From positions 338,473-402,472 of the forward strand of contig JADCGF010000005.1 of NCBI GenBank assembly GCA_020249145.1: DNA of 64,000 nt. The letters run 5' to 3'. Of the stretch, positions 35,251 to 44,391 are shown piece after piece. The stretch comes from Roseomonas sp. (GTDB lineage: Bacteria > Pseudomonadota > Alphaproteobacteria > Acetobacterales > Acetobacteraceae). The notes under the pieces were generated by a model. That model was given only the letters and a program-made list of their open reading frames with translations, had not been told where the DNA came from and did not search any database. The stretch's first letter is position 1; each line of letters begins with the position of its first letter. A program made the position numbers and the translations under genes.

Positions 35251-36072
35251 TCAACGGCGTCTCCATGCACCGTGTGCCTCATCTGTGGTTATACCTGCAA
35301 AGCATTTTAATGTTTCCTTATGCGCAAAGTCCAAAAAATTTACGACGCCTTCCTGATCAGGAGTTTCAGGGGCACCACGCGCGGTCAGTTCGAGTTGCAG
35401 CAGCCGGTTCCCCTCCCTCTCGAATGGCGTCACGACCACATACAGGCGTCCGATAGGTCGACACCCTTCACGCTGAAGAAGATACTTCGCCTCAAGCTTT
35501 ATTGTCTCTAGTGGGGTACTCCACTCAGGTCCATGATCCTCAGACAAAAGTCGAAAAAATCTAGCAGGATGCGGATTTTGTTCCGTCACTTTCCCGAGTA
35601 CGATATGGCTGAAATAGGTAATCTCAATTTGGTTTGGAACAACCGGTCCCAACTGCGTGTTCGCTGCAAATTCTTCCAGTCTTGAGTATAAAACATCAAA
35701 TTCACTTCGCATGCCCTGGTAACGCGGATACGCTGCCCCCTGCTCAGTCAACCGCCAGTTCAAGAGCAGCCGATCCCTTTGGACTTGGGCGATAAAGGCG
35801 CCATCCGACGAGATAAACCATGCTCGCGGCATATCGACCACGGGCCCATCCTCGAAACGAAAGCGAGATTGGCGAATAGCCAAAGTCCCGAACAGTTCTT
35901 GTACAGGCGTCAGTGGTGGGTGCGCTTCCACACTCGGGTACCGATCCGCGATCAGATTGTAGAACTGACCTGGATGAACCACAGAAAACCCGAGCGGCTC
36001 AAATTGAATGTCGTGCACCACCTCAATCAGCGGCGGCTCTCCAAAATCCGGCAGTTTCGGCAAATCGCTCAC
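35251..36072 (-). CDS. TIGR04255-family protein of unknown function (smpB insert)
   Basis: A 273-residue soluble protein. It shows the TIGR04255 pattern: PPLIEVVHDIQFEPL near the N-terminus, RAWFISSDGAFIAQVQRDRLLLNWR (the hallmark 'W...DG..l.QvQ.DrlllNWR' block), YSRLEEFA, and the QIEITYFSHI strand. The function of the family is not established, although members often lie next to restriction, toxin-antitoxin and other defence genes. Lower GC than neighbours. Last gene before the repeated smpB end. Confidence 0.8.
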   Translation of the reverse strand: MSDLPKLPDFGEPPLIEVVHDIQFEPLGFSVVHPGQFYNLIADRYPSVEAHPPLTPVQELFGTLAIRQSRFRFEDGPVVDMPRAWFISSDGAFIAQVQRDRLLLNWRLTEQGAAYPRYQGMRSEFDVLYSRLEEFAANTQLGPVVPNQIEITYFSHIVLGKVTEQNPHPARFFRLLSEDHGPEWSTPLETIKLEAKYLLQREGCRPIGRLYVVVTPFEREGNRLLQLELTARGAPETPDQEGVVNFLDFAHKETLKCFAGITTDEAHGAWRRR

Positions 36073-36442
36073 CGGTAGACTCCAAGTCCTCTGAATGTGA
36101 CATTCATGGCCAACTTCCGAATCAGGAGTAAATCAGTTTAAATGACGATCATGAAAATGCAACGCAGTCATGCACGCAAGTCTAAAGATTTCGTGCCATA
36201 GGCAGGCTCTTTCCACACAAGATAGAGTTAAGGTAAGGCTGATGCGGGATAAGGGTTAGGAATGGTCTCGCGGTTCGGCACTGGCCGCGCGTTTCGCGGC
36301 GGGCTGAGGAAGCCCGCCAAAAAGCGTCAAACTCATGGCCGCCCAAAGCCTGCTTCACATCCGGTCGCGGTCAGGGGAATATCGTTGTTTGACATAAATC
36401 CTTGGCCTTGGTTTGTGGGTCCAGTCAGTTTATTGTGAACCT
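36073..36442. other. Right end of the smpB insert and spacer
   Basis: No gene. It holds the right attachment-like repeat (36230-36259), then a hairpin with arms GGCGGGCT (36298-36305) and AGCCCGCC (36311-36318) that may have been the original smpB terminator, and the promoter region of the next gene (TTTGACATAAATC near 36388-36400). Confidence 0.5.
36230..36259 (+). repeat. Attachment-like repeat (right copy, displaced smpB end)
   Basis: Encodes KVRLMRDKG and a TAG stop in frame, a plausible SmpB C-terminus, with no upstream smpB sequence. 26 of 30 bases match the end of smpB (32449-32478). With that copy it brackets about 3.8 kb. Confidence 0.65.
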
Positions 36443-38146
36443 ATGGTTTGTTCCTTCCCGCCCCGCCGTCATTGGCTGCTGGCCGCCGCGCTGCTTTCCG
36501 CTTGTGCTGCAGGAGATAGTGTGGACCGCCCTGCCTTGCGCGGCGCCACGCCGGAAGTGACCGGCGCCTTTGGGTCCTATCTGGCCGGACGCTTTGCCAC
36601 CAATGAAGCCGATACGAAATTCGCTGCCGATAGCCTGTTGCAGGCACTCAGGCGCGACCCGAATGAGCCCGAGGTCATTCAGCGCGCCTTCATCGCCAGC
36701 CTGCTGGATGGCCGTTCGGACGCGGCCAGATTGGCGCGCGCCATTCCCAATGAACCCCTCGCTGCCATGTATCTGGCCGGTCAGGATTCGCAGGCCGGGC
36801 GCTTTGATCGCGCGGAACAGCGCTTCCGCGCCTTGCCCAATCAGGGCCTGTCCAGCCTATTGCGGCCCTTGCTGATCGCCTGGGCGCAGCAAGGCAGGGG
36901 CCAGACGGATGCGGCACTCGCCACACTCCGCCCATTGACGGAAGCGGGCCGCCAGCGCGGCATCTATGCCCTTCATGCCGCCATGATTGCCGATATTGCC
37001 GAACGCCCGCGCGAAGCGGAACGCCTGGTGCGCCTGGCGCTCGCTGATGGGCCGGCGCCGAGCCTGCCGCTGGCCCGCACCATGGCCGGCATATTGATGC
37101 GCGCCGGCCAGCAGGCGGAAGCCGAACGGCTTTTGGATCGGCTGGGCCGCGGCCAGGATGATGCCGGGCTTTTCGCCGATACCGGCGGGCGAGAGGCCTT
37201 GGCGACCCGCCGCGTGGTGGCCTCCGCAACTGAGGGCATGGCGGAGGCCTATCTTGGCCTCGCCACCGCCTTGCGCGGGCCGCAAGCCGGTGAGTTTTCG
37301 CTGGCACTGGTACGGCTTTCCCTGCAACTTCGCCCGCGCTATGGACCAGCGCTGCTCGCGGGGGCAGAGGCACTGAGTGATGAAGGCCAATACGAAGCGG
37401 CTTTGGCGCTGCTGGAACGCGCCGACCCCGCTGACCCCATGGCCCCGGTGCTGGCGCTGCGCCGCGCCGGCTTGCTCGACCGCTTGGACAGGCTGCCGGA
37501 GGCCGAGGCAGAACTCCGCCGGCTTGCGGCGCAATCCCCGCGCGCCTTCCAGCCCATGGCAAGGCTTGGGGATATGTATCGCGGGCGGCAGAATTGGCCG
37601 CCGGCAATCACCGCCTATGATGCGGCAATCGCCCGCATTGGGGTGCCCGCGGTTGCGCATTGGCCCATTTTCTACGCGCGCGGCATTGCTTTGGAACGCG
37701 CCAAGCGCTGGCCAGAGGCCGAGGCGGATTTCCAACGCGCGCTCAGCCTCAGCCCCGAACAGCCCTTGGTCTTGAATTACCTCGCCTATAGCTGGGTGGA
37801 GCTTGGGCAGAATCTGGTGGAAGCGCGGCGCATGCTGGAACGCGCGGTCGAACTTCGCCCGAATGATGGCAATATCGCCGATAGCCTGGGCTGGGCGCTG
37901 TATAAGCTGGGCGATATTCCAGGTGCGGTGCGGTGGCTGGAAAAGGCGGTGGAGCTTGAATCGCAAAGCAGCGTCATCAATGACCATTTGGGCGATGCCT
38001 ATTGGGCGCAGGGCCGTCGGCGGGAAGCGCTGTTTCAATGGCGCCGCGCCCTGATGCTGGGGCCTGAGGGTGGTGAGGGGCCGAAGATAGAAGCCAAGAT
38101 CGCAGACGGCCTGGCGCCTCAGCCGGCGGCGGAGACGCGGCGCTGA
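36443..38146 (+). CDS. TPR-repeat lipoprotein
   Basis: A 567-residue protein. The start [13 protein letters not shown] (36443) gives a lipoprotein signal with lipobox LSAC and Cys21; an upstream GTG-type extension is unlikely. The mature part is almost entirely tetratricopeptide repeats, the clearest being [44 protein letters not shown] and the next two units. Likely a periplasmic-facing scaffold for envelope assembly. Its stop overlaps ispE. Confidence 0.88.
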   Translation: MVCSFPPRRHWLLAAALLSACAAGDSVDRPALRGATPEVTGAFGSYLAGRFATNEADTKFAADSLLQALRRDPNEPEVIQRAFIASLLDGRSDAARLARAIPNEPLAAMYLAGQDSQAGRFDRAEQRFRALPNQGLSSLLRPLLIAWAQQGRGQTDAALATLRPLTEAGRQRGIYALHAAMIADIAERPREAERLVRLALADGPAPSLPLARTMAGILMRAGQQAEAERLLDRLGRGQDDAGLFADTGGREALATRRVVASATEGMAEAYLGLATALRGPQAGEFSLALVRLSLQLRPRYGPALLAGAEALSDEGQYEAALALLERADPADPMAPVLALRRAGLLDRLDRLPEAEAELRRLAAQSPRAFQPMARLGDMYRGRQNWPPAITAYDAAIARIGVPAVAHWPIFYARGIALERAKRWPEAEADFQRALSLSPEQPLVLNYLAYSWVELGQNLVEARRMLERAVELRPNDGNIADSLGWALYKLGDIPGAVRWLEKAVELESQSSVINDHLGDAYWAQGRRREALFQWRRALMLGPEGGEGPKIEAKIADGLAPQPAAETRR

Positions 38147-39000
38147 AAATCTCGGAAGCGGCCCCGGCCAAGGTCAATCTTTTCCTGCATGTCACGGGGC
38201 GCCGGGCGGATGGGTATCATCTGCTGGATAGCCTGGTTGTCTTCGCCGGCATGGGCGATGCGGTGAGCGCCTGTTCGGGGGAGATATTGTCCCTTGCCAT
38301 TGAAGGCGCGGAAGGCGCGGCGCTGGGAGCCGAGCCCGATAATCTGGTGCTGCGCGCCGCGCGGGCCTTGGCGCAGGCTGCCGGGTTTGAAGGCCAGGCG
38401 CTGCTGCATTTGCTGAAGCGCCTGCCGGTTGCCAGCGGCATTGGCGGCGGCAGCGCCGATGCGGCGGCCAGCCTGCGCGCGCTCAATCAGCTTTGGGACC
38501 TGGGCTGGCCGGAAGCGCGGCTGGCCGCGCTTGGCGCGAAGCTTGGGGCGGATGTGCCGGTATGTGTCGGGTCCCGCCCCGCCCGCATGGAAGGTGTTGG
38601 GGAGGTGCTGGGTGCCGCGCCCGCCCTGCCGCGCTTTGGGTTGCTGCTGGCGAATCCGCGTGAGGCTTTGGCGACGCCAGCGGTATTTCGCGCGCGTCAG
38701 GGCGGGTTTTCGCCGCGGGCTGAATTGCCCGAAGCCTGGGGAAATGCGGCTGCCATGGCCGCGGATCTGGCTCGTTTGGGGAATGATTTGCAGGCACCCG
38801 CGATCAGCCTTTGCCCCGCGATTGCTGAGGTTTTAGCAGCCATCTCGGCAAGCCCCGGCTGCCTTTTGGCGCGCATGAGTGGCTCAGGTGCGACCTGCTT
38901 TGGCATCTTCCCCAATGTGGCTTCAGCGGCTTCAGCAGCGGCGGCGCTGCCGCCTGCCTGGTGGTGTTGGGGAGGGGGGCTTCACGGCGCGGCCCTTTGA
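38143..39000 (+). CDS. ispE: 4-diphosphocytidyl-2-C-methyl-D-erythritol kinase
   Basis: A 285-residue GHMP kinase of the MEP isoprenoid pathway, phosphorylating CDP-methylerythritol. Motifs: [28 protein letters not shown] at the N-terminus, ATP-binding [18 protein letters not shown], and [13 protein letters not shown] near the C-terminus. Full-length homology begins before the first in-frame ATG (38251); no ATG, GTG or TTG is available upstream, so the likely start is CTG at 38143, overlapping the preceding TGA (CTGA). An unusual but plausible coupled start. Confidence 0.92.
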   Translation: MKISEAAPAKVNLFLHVTGRRADGYHLLDSLVVFAGMGDAVSACSGEILSLAIEGAEGAALGAEPDNLVLRAARALAQAAGFEGQALLHLLKRLPVASGIGGGSADAAASLRALNQLWDLGWPEARLAALGAKLGADVPVCVGSRPARMEGVGEVLGAAPALPRFGLLLANPREALATPAVFRARQGGFSPRAELPEAWGNAAAMAADLARLGNDLQAPAISLCPAIAEVLAAISASPGCLLARMSGSGATCFGIFPNVASAASAAAALPPAWWCWGGGLHGAAL

Positions 39001-39060
39001 GGGCTATTACGCGGCGTTCATCGCGTTCAAGCGCGATGGCGACATACTAAAAAAGTGTTT

Positions 39061-39110
39061 GGTCGCATTTTCCGAGTCGCCAAGCGTCGCCACTTGGCTC
39101 GAAAATGCTC
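39061..39110 (-). repeat. Single copy of the REP-like palindromic element
   Basis: Read on the minus strand it has GCATTTTC, GCCAAGTG, CTTGGC, GAAAATGC and GCGACCAAACAC in the same order as the units at 101-328. It lies between ispE and tRNA-Gln and can fold into a hairpin. Confidence 0.75.
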
Positions 39111-39114
39111 CGGC

Positions 39115-39189
39115 TGGGGCGTCGCCAAGCGGTAAGGCAGCGGTTTTTGGTACCGCCATTCCCAGGTTCGAATCCTGGCGCCCCAACCA
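39115..39189 (+). tRNA. tRNA-Gln (anticodon TTG)
   Basis: A 75-nt cloverleaf including encoded CCA. Acceptor TGGGGCG pairs with CGCCCCA; the anticodon arm is GCGGT-TTTTGGT-ACCGC with anticodon TTG; the T arm has GGTTCGAATCC. Its 3' 71 nt are duplicated at 42356-42426, so the gene is the attachment site of an insert. Confidence 0.95.
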
Positions 39190-39358
39190 ATTCAAGCCTG
39201 AGGCTTCAAGCCGACCCCTAGGTCACCTTTGAAGCTTGGCGCGGTTTTCGCAGTCCTGGAAAATTTGCCTTGGCTTCCGCCATACTGGCCATCCGATTCG
39301 CCATTTTTTGGCATATTGCAGTTCGTCAGCGCTGCGGCGCCTAGGGGGATTTCGACTT
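39190..39358. other. Left end of the tRNA-Gln insert, leader of the methyltransferase gene
   Basis: No gene. Starts with a direct repeat of TTCAAGCC (39191 and 39205 area) and holds an AT-richer stretch before ATG 39359, with a GGGGG run as possible ribosome site. No integrase remnant is evident. Confidence 0.45.
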
Positions 39359-42343
39359 ATGGTGACCCAGCGTAATCGCGAGGAAGTTGTCAACACGCAA
39401 TTGGCGGTCTTGATTTCGAAGCTAGGCGTAACGGCTGATGCGGAAACGATTCTCGTGCATGGCACTCATCGCCCGGATGTTCTGTTTCAGATGCGCGGCT
39501 TGCGCGTTGTCATCGAAGGGAAATACGCAGATCACCCAAATGCTGGTGAAGTGGTTCTGGGTGATGCGCGAAAGCGGGTCCGCAGCGGTGTCGCCCATAT
39601 CGCCGCCGCCGCAGTTTATCCGATAGAGTTGCGCACGACACCAACCACGAAAATTCTAGATGTGCTTTCGACTGCGCAGCTTCGCTTCCGAATTGTTGCG
39701 GAAAACTATGAATCGGACAAGGAACTTGAAGGCACCCCCAGTAATGTAATGGACGCGTTACGTCGCGCCCAGGAAGCGCTGGTTAAGGACGATATTGTTG
39801 AAAGAACTGCAAAAGGTCTGAACGTTCAGTTATCTGCGATAGCCAAGCTATGGACCGGTCAAACTGGTGCCACCGATCGGCTCTCTGACCTTCTTGGGAT
39901 GAGAATACCCAAGAAAGAAAAGCCCGAGCTGGCAGCCGCGCGGCGCGAGACAGCGGCGAAAGTTTCCGCATTGGTCCTGGCGAACGCGCTCATTTTTCAG
40001 GAGCAACTTGCTGCCACCGATATGCGGGTCAAGACGTTGAGAAAACTTGAGCAGGCAGCGGATCTGGTGAGCACCGTTGCGAAGGATTGGAACTGGGTAT
40101 GGAAAAACATCAATTACGTACCAATTTTTCAGCTTGGTGAGCGGATCATCGTTGAATTACCCGCTAACCCCAATAGCACCAACGCTGTTCGTGCGATGTT
40201 GAAGCAGGCCCAGATCATATGTGCGGAGCAATCGGCGTTACGACACGATTTGATGGGGCGTATCTATCACTGGCTTTTGCATGAAGCCAAATACCTGGGC
40301 ACCTACTACACGGGGGTGCCCGCTGCCACGCTTCTGTTGAAATTGGCGATGGCGCTTCCGTGGGAAACTGATTTTGGTGACCCAGCAGCGCTGGTAGATT
40401 TCAAGGTTGCCGACCTTGCCTGTGGTACTGGGACGCTCTTGATGGCTGCTGCGCAAGCCATTTCTGATTGCTACATTCGCGAACGTGCGCATCAGGGCCT
40501 TAGTCTTGACCAACCAGACCTTCAAACGCTTCACCGTGCCCTTATGGAGAACATCCTGCACGGATATGATGTTCTTCCTTCAGCGGTTCACCTTACAGCA
40601 TCAACACTTGCGATGCTGGCGCCAGAAGTTGCATTTGTCAGAATGAACCTTTTTGTCATGCCGCTTGGCATGGATCAGGGTAGCCCGCGATTAGGAAGCC
40701 TCGATTTCATTGACAGTACCAGCTTGCAGACACAAATGGCGCTTGATTATTCGCAACTCACAACAATTCAGACTGGCGCCGCCAAACAGCTGGTTGTGAA
40801 GGCTGAAATCCCGGACCTCGATCTTTGCCCAATGAATGCGCCATTTGTGCGCAATGTTTACGGTAATCTGCTATTCGGCTCACTTCCTGAGGAACGCGAT
40901 GACTTACAGAAAGAACTCTCACGCATCGCCAAGCAGGTAGGGGCAAGCGCTACTGCGGGACTTGGTTCAGTGTTCCTCGCGCTTGCCCATCGCAGAATGA
41001 AGGTTGGTGGCCGATTGGCGCAGGTTCTACCGGTAGCGCTCGCGACCGGCGAGGCGTGGGCGCAAACAAGAAAAATGATCGCTGACAGTTACCATCTTGA
41101 ATTGGTTATCACGAGCCACGATGCCGAGCGCCCTAATTTTTCTGAAAATACCGATCTTTCCGAAGTGATGTTTATTGCCCGCAGGAGGAAGGTAAAGGAA
41201 AAAGCCGGCAATACCATTTACGTGAACCTGTGGCGTAACCCGCGCGCTATCTATGAAGCACTCGACGTATCAACGCGTATTGAGAAGGTCATCAAGGACA
41301 TTGATTGGCGAGCGGGCGAAACGCGAATGATCCGATCAGGAACAGATGTGATTGGCGAAGTCGCCTGCTTACCATGTCCTGTTGGCTATCAGAACTGGAC
41401 AGGGGCAATTTTTGCCCAAAGTCCGCTCATGCAGATCCACTGGGCACTCGACACAAAGGGCGAATTGCGGCTGCCCGGAAATGACGCAAGAACCAAAATC
41501 AAGCTATGCCGGTTGGATGAATTGGGCACGCTCGGCTTCGATGTTCGCGATATCTTCGATGCGTTTTCTGTGGATAAAGCCGCAGCGGAATGGTCGCCTT
41601 ATGCGGGTTTTTGGGATCACAACGCGAAGAAGGTCGTTACTATTTCGCAGCAACCAAATGCAACGCTGATAGCTCGCACCAAGGCTACAGCCCTCGAAGG
41701 GCGTCCTTTGAAGGATGCGAAAGCCGTATGGAAAAAGGCTGGAAAGATTTTGCTCGTTTCGCGACTGCGATCCAACACGCATCGCGTCATCGCGATTGGT
41801 TTGCCCAGGACAACGCTCGGCAATACGTGGTGGGGTTTCGACGACTCCGGACTGAGTGAAGATCAACGAAAAGCGTTATTGCTTTGGCTCAATGGAACTG
41901 TTTCGATTCTCTGCTACTTTGGTCGTCGGGCGATTACCGAAGGCGCATGGATGCAAATGAAGAAGCCCGCATGGGCATCCATGCCAGTTCTGGATGTCCG
42001 GGCATTGGACGCTAAGCAACTCAAAATCTTGGCCGACACCTACGATACCTTATCGGTAAGTGAGCTCGCGCCGATTGCCCAATTAAACGACGATCCGATT
42101 CGTCAGGCGATTGATGCTGCGCTGTGTAGGGTACTGGATTTGCCTGATCTTTCAGCGGTCCGTGAACTGTTGGCGCGTGAGCCTGGGCTCACGGCCAAGG
42201 ACATCAGCCCACAGAGCAAATCAGTCACAGATGCTGGCAAGCGAGCGCGTAAACCCGAGGGAATCAGAAACCCCGCCATAGCGGCCGCTGTTGATGCTGG
42301 CACAAAGCCGACCAAGAGAGCGAAAAAACCTTCCCCCGCTTGA
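39359..42343 (+). CDS. Large N6-adenine DNA methyltransferase-like protein with N-terminal nuclease-like motif (tRNA-Gln insert)
   Basis: A 994-residue protein from MVTQRNREEVVN (39359). N-terminal region: RPD (Asp40)... IEGK (Glu53/Lys55), a PD-(D/E)xK-like motif of restriction nucleases. Methyltransferase core: GTYYTGVPAA (about 314-323, the usual GxYYTP with Gly for Pro), motif I DLACGTG (352-358). Motif IV, normally NPPF/Y, reads NAPF (493-496) in LCPMNAPFVRNVYGNLLFG, so its first proline is replaced by alanine. Then LVPTG-like VLPVALATG and FSENTDLSEVMF. C-terminal region 620-950 could be target recognition; the tail is Lys-rich. Resembles single-chain type IIG/BREX-type enzymes. Activity is uncertain because of the motif IV change. 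GC lower than neighbours. Confidence 0.8.
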   Translation: MVTQRNREEVVNTQLAVLISKLGVTADAETILVHGTHRPDVLFQMRGLRVVIEGKYADHPNAGEVVLGDARKRVRSGVAHIAAAAVYPIELRTTPTTKILDVLSTAQLRFRIVAENYESDKELEGTPSNVMDALRRAQEALVKDDIVERTAKGLNVQLSAIAKLWTGQTGATDRLSDLLGMRIPKKEKPELAAARRETAAKVSALVLANALIFQEQLAATDMRVKTLRKLEQAADLVSTVAKDWNWVWKNINYVPIFQLGERIIVELPANPNSTNAVRAMLKQAQIICAEQSALRHDLMGRIYHWLLHEAKYLGTYYTGVPAATLLLKLAMALPWETDFGDPAALVDFKVADLACGTGTLLMAAAQAISDCYIRERAHQGLSLDQPDLQTLHRALMENILHGYDVLPSAVHLTASTLAMLAPEVAFVRMNLFVMPLGMDQGSPRLGSLDFIDSTSLQTQMALDYSQLTTIQTGAAKQLVVKAEIPDLDLCPMNAPFVRNVYGNLLFGSLPEERDDLQKELSRIAKQVGASATAGLGSVFLALAHRRMKVGGRLAQVLPVALATGEAWAQTRKMIADSYHLELVITSHDAERPNFSENTDLSEVMFIARRRKVKEKAGNTIYVNLWRNPRAIYEALDVSTRIEKVIKDIDWRAGETRMIRSGTDVIGEVACLPCPVGYQNWTGAIFAQSPLMQIHWALDTKGELRLPGNDARTKIKLCRLDELGTLGFDVRDIFDAFSVDKAAAEWSPYAGFWDHNAKKVVTISQQPNATLIARTKATALEGRPLKDAKAVWKKAGKILLVSRLRSNTHRVIAIGLPRTTLGNTWWGFDDSGLSEDQRKALLLWLNGTVSILCYFGRRAITEGAWMQMKKPAWASMPVLDVRALDAKQLKILADTYDTLSVSELAPIAQLNDDPIRQAIDAALCRVLDLPDLSAVRELLAREPGLTAKDISPQSKSVTDAGKRARKPEGIRNPAIAAAVDAGTKPTKRAKKPSPA

Positions 42344-42355
42344 CGTGGCAGGAAA

Positions 42356-42426
42356 GCGTCGCCAAGCGGTAAGGCAGCGGTTTTTGGTACCGCCATTCCC
42401 AGGTTCGAATCCTGGCGCCCCAACCA
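42356..42426 (+). repeat. 71-bp duplicate of tRNA-Gln (right attachment-like copy)
   Basis: Identical over 71 of 71 bases to 39119-39189, from the fifth tRNA base to CCA. The first four acceptor bases are replaced (GAAA), so the acceptor stem cannot pair and the copy is not a working tRNA. It marks the right end of a 3.2-kb insert. Confidence 0.92.
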
Positions 42427-42508
42427 TTTCCTCACAAGCCCACGAAACAGCCTACCCCACGCGGCCCGGCATTTCACCCCCGGCCCGCTTTGCGTTACAC
42501 CCGCCCTC

Positions 42509-42937
42509 ATGAACGCGAAGACCCGATATGACCCCGCCGCCGATGGCTGGACCGATTTCGTCTGGCATGAGGATGGCTTCCCCGCTTTGGTTGGCCCCTT
42601 CTGGCAGAAAACCGTGGATGGGCGGCGCCTGCATGGGCTGCTGGTGGAAGAAAAGCACAGCAATATCCATGGCATTGTCCATGGCGGCATGATCTCCACC
42701 TTTCTGGATCAGACGCTTGGCCATACCGTTTGGGAAGCCGCAGATCGCGGGCCGAATGTCACCGTGCAACTGAATGTGCACTTCATCTCCGGCGCCAGGC
42801 AGGGGGATTTCCTGGTGGCAGAAGGCGAAGTGATGCGCGTGACACGTTCGATCGTGTTTGTGCGCGGTCGGCTGACCGCAGGCGACAAGCTGATCGCCCA
42901 TGCGGATGGGGTCTGGAAACGGTTGGGGGCGGGGTAG
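42509..42937 (+). CDS. PaaI-type hotdog-fold thioesterase
   Basis: A 142-residue acyl-CoA thioesterase-like protein: KHSNIHGIVHGGMISTFLDQTLGHTVW (hotdog helix with the active-site Asp/Glu region), VTVQLNVHFISGARQGDFLVAEGEV, and SIVFVRGRLTAGDKLIAHADGVWK. Probably hydrolyses acyl-CoA thioesters in the cytoplasm. Chromosomal gene just outside the tRNA insert. Confidence 0.9.
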   Translation: MNAKTRYDPAADGWTDFVWHEDGFPALVGPFWQKTVDGRRLHGLLVEEKHSNIHGIVHGGMISTFLDQTLGHTVWEAADRGPNVTVQLNVHFISGARQGDFLVAEGEVMRVTRSIVFVRGRLTAGDKLIAHADGVWKRLGAG

Positions 42938-43140
42938 GTTGACGGTGACGGGTTTTGGCATGAACTGGGTGACCGCACCAAGGCGCAATCAGCCATATAA
43001 TCAACCTATCGAAACCACTTCCGGGAATGCCTGTCGGGCTGTGGGCCGGTCTCACCTGGCTTGAAAAAGCCCATCGCTTCCTGGGGCAGGCACCGGATCA
43101 TGCAAAATGGGTCGAGCCGCCGGCCACAGAAAAATACCCC

Positions 43141-44391
43141 TCAAAACACCGCCCCAAATGGAAGCACCGCCACCAAATCCCCCGGCGCCACCGCCGTGAT
43201 ATCTTCCGCCAATTCCGCAAAAGCATCCGATTGCGTTAGCGATGTCAGCAACCCCGCCCCTTCGCGGGCGAATTTGCGCGCGCGCGGCAGGCCGCCCGTG
43301 GCATGCAGGCTGACGCGCACATATTCGCGCCGACCGGCTTTCTTGCGGTAGCTGAAATCCGCCTCCGCCACGAAGCGCGGCAGCACTTCCGGCAAGGCGC
43401 CGGCAAGCCGCAGCACCAAGGGCCGCGCCAGATGCAGGAAGGTGACTACGGCGGCCACGGGATTGCCCGGCAGGCCCAAAACTGGCGTGCCGCCCACCAG
43501 CCCCATCGCCGCGGGCCGCCCCGGCTTCACCGCCAGCCGCCAAAATACCAGCCGCCCGCCCGCTTCTATGGCGGCGCGCACATGGTCTTCCTCGCCTGTC
43601 GAAACGCCTCCGCTGGTCAGCAGCAAATCATGGCTGGCGGCGGCGCTACGCAGCGCGGCTTCGGTGGCGGCGCGGTTATCGGGCAGGATGCCAAGATCAT
43701 GCGCTTCCACGGGCAGCGCCGCCAGCAGCGCCAGCAGCGTGAAGCGGTTGCTGTCATAGCTCTGCGCCGGGCCAAGCGGCCCGCCAGGGCTCGCCAATTC
43801 ATCGCCGGTCGAAAACACGCCAACCTTCAGCCTGGGCCGCACCGCAAGCCGCGCCTGACCCAAGGCCGCTGCCAAGCCAATCTCCGCAGGGCCGAGCCTT
43901 CTGCCCTCAGGCAGCGCCAAAGCGCCGGCGGCGATATCCTCCCCCGCCGGGCGGGCATTGGCCCCAAGTTTAAGGCCGGGGGGGATGAAAATCGCCGCAC
44001 CATCGCGGCGTACGTCTTCCTGCATCACGGCGGTATCAGCGCCGAGGGGCATGGGGGCGCCGGTGAAAACGCGCATCGCCTCACCGCCGGCCAAACCGCT
44101 TGAAGCGGTTTGCCCAGCGGCTATGCGGCCAACCTCGCGCAAGGTGGTTTCACCCCCCGGCGCCAAATCGGCATGGCGAAAGGCCCAGCCATCCACGGCA
44201 GCGTTGAAGAAGGGCGGCAGGGGCAAGGGCGCCAGCAGCGGTGCCGCCAGCACGCGCCCGCGCGCGGCGGCCAGTGGCACGGATTCTTCGCCGGTCGCGG
44301 GCGGGATGCGTTCCAGGATCAGCGCCTGGGCTTCTTCCACCGCCATCAGCGCGCCGCCAAAGGCGAAGCAATCATCCGAAAGCTGCGCCAT
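43141..44391 (-). CDS. moeA: Molybdopterin molybdotransferase
   Basis: A 416-residue MoeA that inserts molybdate into adenylylated molybdopterin. Seen: LPPFFNAAVDGWAF, GEAMRVFTGAPMPLGADTAVMQED, VGVFSTGDELASPGGPLGPAQSYDSNRFTLLALL, LLLTSGGVSTGEEDHV, KPGRPAAMGLVGGTPVLGLPGNPVAAVV. Complete. Downstream end of the formate dehydrogenase gene run; start and mobB stop overlap. Confidence 0.96.
   Translation of the reverse strand: MAQLSDDCFAFGGALMAVEEAQALILERIPPATGEESVPLAAARGRVLAAPLLAPLPLPPFFNAAVDGWAFRHADLAPGGETTLREVGRIAAGQTASSGLAGGEAMRVFTGAPMPLGADTAVMQEDVRRDGAAIFIPPGLKLGANARPAGEDIAAGALALPEGRRLGPAEIGLAAALGQARLAVRPRLKVGVFSTGDELASPGGPLGPAQSYDSNRFTLLALLAALPVEAHDLGILPDNRAATEAALRSAAASHDLLLTSGGVSTGEEDHVRAAIEAGGRLVFWRLAVKPGRPAAMGLVGGTPVLGLPGNPVAAVVTFLHLARPLVLRLAGALPEVLPRFVAEADFSYRKKAGRREYVRVSLHATGGLPRARKFAREGAGLLTSLTQSDAFAELAEDITAVAPGDLVAVLPFGAVF

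Noticed and set aside
42356..42426. Second functional tRNA-Gln
   Set aside because: First four acceptor bases differ and cannot pair with the 3' side; treated as an attachment-type duplicate.
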